This document shows, piece after piece, positions 58,945 to 64,000 of a stretch of DNA of 64,000 bases (within the stretch, counting starts at the first letter, position 1; each line of letters starts with the position of its first letter). The translations under genes and the position numbers were made by a program. The stretch is from Coprinus comatus (Eukaryota > Basidiomycota > Agaricomycetes > Agaricales > Agaricaceae): assembly GCA_034638255.1 (NCBI GenBank), contig JAWPGT010000008.1:496001-560000 (forward strand), in the 5' to 3' direction. The notes under the pieces were generated by a model, which was not told the DNA's origin, did not search any database, and saw only the letters and a list, made by a program, of their open reading frames with translations.

Positions 58945-59144
58945 GCAAGACTAGGGATAGGATTCCTAATGTTAACTTCGAAGACTGTATGTGTATGTAT
59001 GGGTCAGCATAGCTATTTATTGATATTGAAATATATGATACCCCTTTATTTGACACGAAAATGTTCCCACGTGACGGCGGCTTTTGAAGCATTTTTTGCG
59101 CGTTTTAGTTTAGGCCTCTCTTCATCCCTCCCATCTACTACACA

Positions 59145-60087
59145 ATGTCCAGCAACCTTCTCCGTCTTCAAGCTCGCCTAGCTGTTTCTTCAGCACGTCT
59201 CTCAAGACCTGCTCAACAGGCTATTCGTCCTTTCGCTGCTATTCAAAAGTCTCAAATCCTTTCTCAACGCACTTTCTCAATATCGCGTTCAATTTTTGAG
59301 GAGGGCAGACCTTCGCGTAACAATTGGTTGGAAGACGCCAAGAGGGAAGAAAGGTTCCCTGCTAAAACTCAAAACTTCCCAACTCGTACCGTGTACGTTG
59401 GAAATCTTCCATATAGTGTTGACGAACAAGAAATCCGTTCTTTGTTCGAGTCTTATGGTAACATTGAGAGAATTACCGTTGGTTTGTATTCCTTCAATTT
59501 TCATGCTCTTATATTATACTGACCTATCTGTCTCTTTAGCTACTACACCGGAAGGACTCGCAAAAGGGTTTGCACACGTACAATTTGCACAGGAATCAGA
59601 GGCGGATGCTGCTATAGATGCGAATGACCAAGAACCATTCCAGCTCCTCTCACGGACGTTGAGGGTCAACAAGGCTAAGCCCGTGACTGAACGACAATCG
59701 CGCCGAGAAAAGGATCTTGGTGAACCTACCAAGACTGTTCATATTGCCAACTTCCCTATAGCTGGTAATGAACGTTATGTTAGGGAGGCATTTGAGGATT
59801 TCGAGAACCAAATTGTTCGGATTACCTTCAGTGCGTTTATTATTATTATTACTTGCCATGAATTTGCCTGTTCTGATGCATTTTCTCTTTCCTTTTTTCT
59901 TTTTCTAGTGAAATCCTATGATGGAAAGCCATTGCCAAAGTGCTTCGTTCAGTTCACTGATGTCGCATCGGCTACTGAAGCTCTCAACGCATTGCAAGAA
60001 GCTCCATTCGAAGGAACGAATCTGAAGCTCTACTATGCCAAGGAAAAGAACGACCGCGCACCTAGGGAACGTCGTTCTTATGATTAG
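59145..60087 (+). CDS. Mitochondrial-type RNA-binding protein with two RRMs
   Basis: Three exons (59145-59481, 59540-59830, 59909-60087), all in frame, give 268 residues. The N-terminus (MSSNLLRLQARLAVSSARLS...RTFSIS) is rich in Arg, Ser and Leu without acidic residues, a typical mitochondrial presequence. RRM1 has RNP2 TVYVGNLPY and RNP1 KGFAHVQF. RRM2 has TVHIANFP and PKCFVQFTD, a weaker RNP1. The C-terminus is a short Lys/Arg/Asp tail (KEKNDRAPRERRSYD). Fungal proteins of this type bind mitochondrial transcripts or ribosomes. The specific target is not known. Its 3' end converges with the next gene at less than 200 bp. Confidence 0.84.
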
Positions 60088-60283
60088 TTTATTTTTTATA
60101 TTACATACAACCCCCTAATGCTTTTTGGATTCCTATTCCGTAGAATACTATAACAAATGTCATTTGTTTAGATACTGATGATGTATGTCTTTAACGCGGC
60201 ATCGTTCCCTGATAATCCCCAGTCTTTGTATAATTCTCTCAGCCTTAATCGTTCACTGCTGCAAGATAGCTCTGCAAGGACGA

Positions 60284-61369
60284 TTAGTCAATGTCTTTAT
60301 AAATTTGAGACTGGCAACGTACATCTCTTTCTTCCAAGAATTCTAAATAGGTCAGAGCAATGGCAATCCAGAAACTCGTATCCACACCCAAGAGTACTTC
60401 TTCCGCTTTATTGATTTCCAACAATCCTGTCAGAGAACGAACGGTATACACTGACGTTTGATCATGGAATGTCAGAAGTGGTGCGTGTAATGATGGTGCG
60501 AGAGATGTAGTACTAGCAACCTGAGCACTAGTAGTCGTAGTAGTAGGAGTAGGAGTACTACCAAGCGAAATATCAGAAGCGGGTGGTAAATTTAGAGCAT
60601 AAGGTGGTGGTGGAGATAATGGAGTGTTTAGAGGTACGCGTGAAATGGAAAAGGAATTGGAATGATTGACTCGTTGGGATTTGAGCATTGAAATGGCACG
60701 AGAGAAAAATGAGGTAGATGGTGATGCGTGTGGTACTGGTGGTGTAGCAGAAGGAGATAATATGAATGTTGTGATTTGGGATTGAGGACTTGGATTGGCG
60801 TTGTTCGTAGTACCAATTCCAGTACTAGTACCAGTAACATTAGGTGGTCGAATTGTTATAGTGGGAGGTGTAGGTGGATAAGAATGAATACTTGATTGAC
60901 TACCATCATCTTCTTGAAGAGTTAAACTCCTAGGTTGTCGTTGAATCATTGGATTAGCATTGACTGTTGGGAAAGGTGTAATATTTGTTCTTGATGCAAA
61001 AGATAATGCTGCTTCGACGTAATAAGGTGATTCTTGAGGAAGTGGTGTTAGGGGTATAAATACACCAGGTGGAAACATTGGTGTTCGTAATCGGATATAC
61101 CAACCACGAAAAGGTCGATGTATGATCCAGCATACTCGTTGGGTATGATTATGCTATATTATTAGAAGTTGTGTTGTTACAATTTGACTTTTTCAAAAAG
61201 TAAGGAATTGAACGTACCACCACTTGTTCGATTATCTCGTTGTCGCCCAGGAATCGTTCCTGTAGAACAAACGTATGATGAAACACAGTCCGTAGTACGT
61301 TGATAAATAACAAACCTTGAACCAAATCACCCGGTCTGGAGATCCTTCCTCAAATACATTAACACGCAT
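60284..61369 (-). CDS. Conserved hypothetical protein, Ser/Thr/Pro-rich centre
   Basis: Start ATG 61369 (MRVNVFEEGSPDRVIWFK). Two short exons (54 and 42 nt) and a third, 61153-60284, join in frame to give 321 residues. Residues 1-75 look folded (ERFLGDNEIIEQVVHNHTQR, then VCWIIHRPFRGWYIRLRTP). The middle 150 residues are low complexity. The C-terminal 60 (LLTFHDQTSVYTVRSLTGLL, then LLGVDTSFWIAIALTYLEF) look folded again. The order-disorder-order plan and the conserved-looking ends suggest a real basidiomycete protein, but I do not recognise it. A probable 5' UTR exon lies upstream of 61,380, since a good GT-AG intron precedes the ATG. Confidence 0.65.
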
Positions 61370-62017
61370 ATCCTGCAATACGTCGGTGCTTAATATCAGA
61401 ATTTAATGACTAGAGGTGATTAAACATAATGATACATAATTTACCTTTGGACTATGTACCGACTGATGTTGGGGTTTGAAGAGTTATGTGTAGATTTAGG
61501 TTGTGGGTGCATTGTGATATGGTCTAAATTGAATATATTGATTTTTGATTTGAGTAACCATAGCCATGTATGGTGTTTGGCTGACCAAATAAACCAAATC
61601 CTCCTCTTGCTACTTTGCCCTTAATCAAATCGTTCAATTGCTCAGTACTCAGTGTCGGTTCTGGCGGACTGGTTCAATGCCAGAGGTCCCCTATATACTT
61701 TTTATATGTGGTCATAAATAAAATTGTTGTTCCCATTATAACATTCAGTGGAATTGGGTAAATTTAGATCATAGAAAGGAATCCCATTAATTATTCGTAA
61801 AAACACATTCTATCGCAACGACAGGTTGACATGTTGTTCATGCTCAAGTAGGTAGACACCAATAACCAATCTGGTAATAATGCACACTATCATTCAAAAG
61901 GAAAGCATTCATGACAGGGTAAAAACATCGACTACTACTAGTAAGCCACAACAAGGAGGGGTACAGATTTGAAAAAATCTCCTAAAAAAGTCCGATACGC
62001 GTCAACACCCACGGAAA
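61370..62017. other. Intergenic
   Basis: It holds the 5' UTR intron and promoter of the preceding minus-strand gene and the 3' flank of the E2 gene. No other gene seen. Confidence 0.5.
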
Positions 62018-63152
62018 TCATAGTCTCTTCAACGCTTTCTTCCTCTTCTCTGCATTTGAAGTAGCACTTCCAGTAGCAGCTCTTTTCACTGCTTTGTTAG
62101 TTCCAGTGACAACTGTCTGGTTGGCGATACTTATTTCGGGACCGGGAGTTGGGTTGGTCTTTCCTCCTCCTCCTACATTAGAATCGGCTGTTGCTAGAGG
62201 AGATGGTGAAGGATAGCGTTCTTTATCCTTGTTTAAACCTTCCTTGTCGGCAGAAAGAGTAGTTTTGAGAGGGTTTGGCGGTGGTGGTGGAGATGAAGAT
62301 TTACGAGTAGCCAGACTAGGAACAGGAAGAGCAGGTGAAGGATAAGGGGAGGTCGGAGACGTAGTCTTAGACGAGGAGGAGGTTGAAACGGAAGCTGATG
62401 TTGACGATGACTGAGGAAGGGTGGCGGCGGGAGTATAAGGTTTTGGTGTTGTTGTTGAAGACGTCGCTACGGAGGAAGATTCAACAAGTGTTGGATCATT
62501 GAATTCAACTGGTTTGACGCGTGGTGTCGCGTGAACACTCGTGATCAATTTAGCACGACTGCAGTAACTCTCGTAGTCTTCCAAAAGAAGTTTGCCAGCT
62601 TCCTCATCCAGTGCTGATTCGGGATTAGGATAGATGAGAAGGCACTTTACTGTCACTAGAATGTGACTAATTCCGTACGTTGACTTCCAATCCTTCTTGA
62701 GAGTGTTGACACAGATCTCGCCAGCGCCAGACACATTAGGATGGAATATTTTGGTTGAAAACCAACCTATGATGGAAGTATGACTATTTGATACGGATTT
62801 TATATTCAGGCATACATACATTTAGGCGGCGCGGCGGGATATTCTTCAGTGAATTTGAATTTGACTTTAAAATAGCCTCCAGCGTATGGGGTACCCTCTA
62901 GTGAAAGAGCAATATGATTGAATCAAGTCAACAAGGAATATAAGTCGTCCACGCATTGAAAGCAACGTACCAGGGCCTTGTATGATACCAGTAATGTTCA
63001 ACATATCCTCCTCATTAGTCTGGATGCGAATACCCTCAGGAGGACTCTTCCTGAGATCCGTGATTTCTCGCATAAGACGGCGGGCATGTACAGGCGATAC
63101 CTAAGCATTAATGAGTACAGGGACCTTCGGGTCAACTGAAGATAGTCACCAT
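62018..63152 (-). CDS. UBE2S-type ubiquitin-conjugating enzyme (E2)
   Basis: Exons 63152-63150 (the ATG only), 63100-62971, 62897-62820 and 62766-62018 give 319 residues, all GT-AG and in frame. The UBC fold is complete: [69 protein letters not shown] with catalytic Cys89, and [17 protein letters not shown]. The NEED, GICV-like and HPNPESALNEEAG-type motifs point to UBE2S (E2-EPF) and not to the UBC4/5 or UBC13 groups. A long disordered Ser/Thr/Pro tail ends in [10 protein letters not shown]. That ending resembles the C-terminal peptide by which animal UBE2S docks on the anaphase-promoting complex. The likely role is K11-type chain elongation on APC/C substrates, by inference. Confidence 0.88.
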
Positions 63153-63493
63153 GGTTGAAGTGTGGACTAAGTGTGTTCGAAAGGGTCAGTTCTGAATCGC
63201 GATTCACAACATTCGCTCACGTGGAGTAGTCAAATGATTGGTAAGCCGAAATGTGATGGATTAGGTGATTACCGGATCAATTTTGATTTATTATTAACGC
63301 TCATCACTTCACCCCCTCACATGCTAATTAACAATTGAGTTGTTGCCATTTAAACTTCCGAAAAAAATTACAAGATACATTCGTGAGGAGACATTCGTTA
63401 TAGGGTACAAATACATTCGCAATTTTACATATCTTCATAAACAGATCATACACAGCCAGCTGTGCGCACATACTAAATTTAAATAACACATTA
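63153..63493. other. Intergenic, upstream of the E2 gene
   Basis: No coding frame seen. It holds the E2 promoter and the 3' flank of the partial gene at the window edge. Confidence 0.5.
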
Positions 63494-64000
63494 CTAGATC
63501 TTCGAGACGATTGCGGCACCAAAGTTGGCAAAGTACACGTCCTGGTCCTTAGGAGTCGCCCACTCAGTGGTAGATCCTTTAGGGTATATTAACGGTCTGT
63601 CCACTTCAAGTCATATTGTTTCGGTGAACTCACCTCCGAAGAAACTCTGGACTTGCATGCCACGAATGCGACCGGTGCCATCTTGACGCAAAATAATACC
63701 AGTTACCTTGCTCACGCTCTTTCCATTAACGAATAATTCGATCTGTCCATTGGCGGCTCCAGCATCGTTAAGCCTAACGCGTTGGGCAACCGTAGTCCAT
63801 TGACCAGTAGGGAAGGAATAGCTTCCCCTGTCGACAGACATACCATAGGTCGAATCACAAACGGAGTTGTCCATATCACAGATCTTGGCATTAGCCGTGA
63901 AGCGAGGGTCGTCGTAAGGTGGGAGGTAAAGATATACTTCGCCTGCACCATTAGTTCTCCACATTAAACGCGCGGAGAAGCAAGAGGCATCCTTACGACC
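63494..64000 (-). CDS. Polysaccharide lyase 14-like secreted protein (partial, C-terminal part)
   Basis: The gene runs off the right edge of the window. The visible C-terminal part has two exons: 64000 to about 63633, then about 63575-63494. They join as SFFGG|STTEWATPKDQDVYF and end with AAIVSKI and a stop at 63494. ARLMWRTNGAGEVYLYLP, WTTVAQRVRLNDAGAANG, GQIELFVNGKSV and RGMQVQSFFGG match the beta-jelly-roll core of PL14-like proteins common in basidiomycetes. Such proteins cleave uronic-acid polysaccharides or bind them. The substrate and secretion signal cannot be seen because the N-terminus is missing. Confidence 0.72.

Noticed and set aside
1..64000. CRISPR arrays, rRNA genes, bacterial operon signals
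   Set aside because: None seen. The sequence is eukaryotic with spliced genes, and no regularly spaced repeats are present.

Overview
The window reads as nuclear DNA of a filamentous or dimorphic basidiomycete fungus. Most genes carry several short GT-AG introns of about 45-65 bases, some with a TACTAAC-type branch site. The gene content (MICOS, EMC1, PP6, UBE2S-like E2, cerato-platanins, heme-thiolate peroxidases, GH78, PL14) fits Basidiomycota. Tremellomycetes are a reasonable guess from the intron-rich compact style, but this is inference and was not tested by alignment.

Layout. (1) 1-5,000: end of an unidentified partial gene, then an OTU deubiquitinase gene and a conserved unknown gene that diverge from start codons only 77 bp apart. 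(2) 6,400-20,400: three single-pass membrane proteins with Ser/Thr-rich N-termini, two of them frame-disrupted, around a head-to-tail cluster of three BCS1-like AAA ATPases (9,570-18,815, minus strand). A ~0.2 kb MITE-like element sits upstream of the first. (3) 20,400-26,000: a gene-poor stretch. (4) 26,000-33,300, all minus: an ACS-family MFS transporter, a small gene broken by a 10-bp tandem duplication, a secreted GH78-type alpha-L-rhamnosidase, and a MIC26/27 subunit of the mitochondrial MICOS complex. (5) 33,700-36,830: an unrecognised gene whose protein is built of three diverged copies of one ~170-205 residue domain, preceded by a relic of a sister copy. (6) 37,300-51,800: two cerato-platanin genes, a cyclin-like gene, a divergent EMC1/PP6-phosphatase pair 80 bp apart, a small spliced gene and a short-chain dehydrogenase. 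(7) 52,335-57,345: an inverted duplication of a heme-thiolate peroxidase-like gene. (8) 57,800-64,000: an F-box-like protein, a mitochondrial-type two-RRM protein, an unknown conserved protein, a UBE2S-type E2 with an APC/C-docking-like tail, and a partial PL14-like secreted protein.

How the genes relate. The clearest functional groupings are ordinary: mitochondrial upkeep (BCS1-like, MIC26/27, RRM protein), ER and cell-cycle control (EMC1, PP6, E2, cyclin-like), and an extracellular set (rhamnosidase, cerato-platanins, PL14-like). All frame disruptions I found lie in lineage-specific genes, while the conserved genes splice cleanly, which argues that at least some disruptions are biological and not sequence error. 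The strongest candidates for something undescribed are the three-repeat gene at 34,411-36,827 and the inverted peroxidase pair with a sharp step in sequence identity.

Limits: all exon models were made by eye from splice signals and reading frame. Family names rest on recognised motifs, not on database searches.
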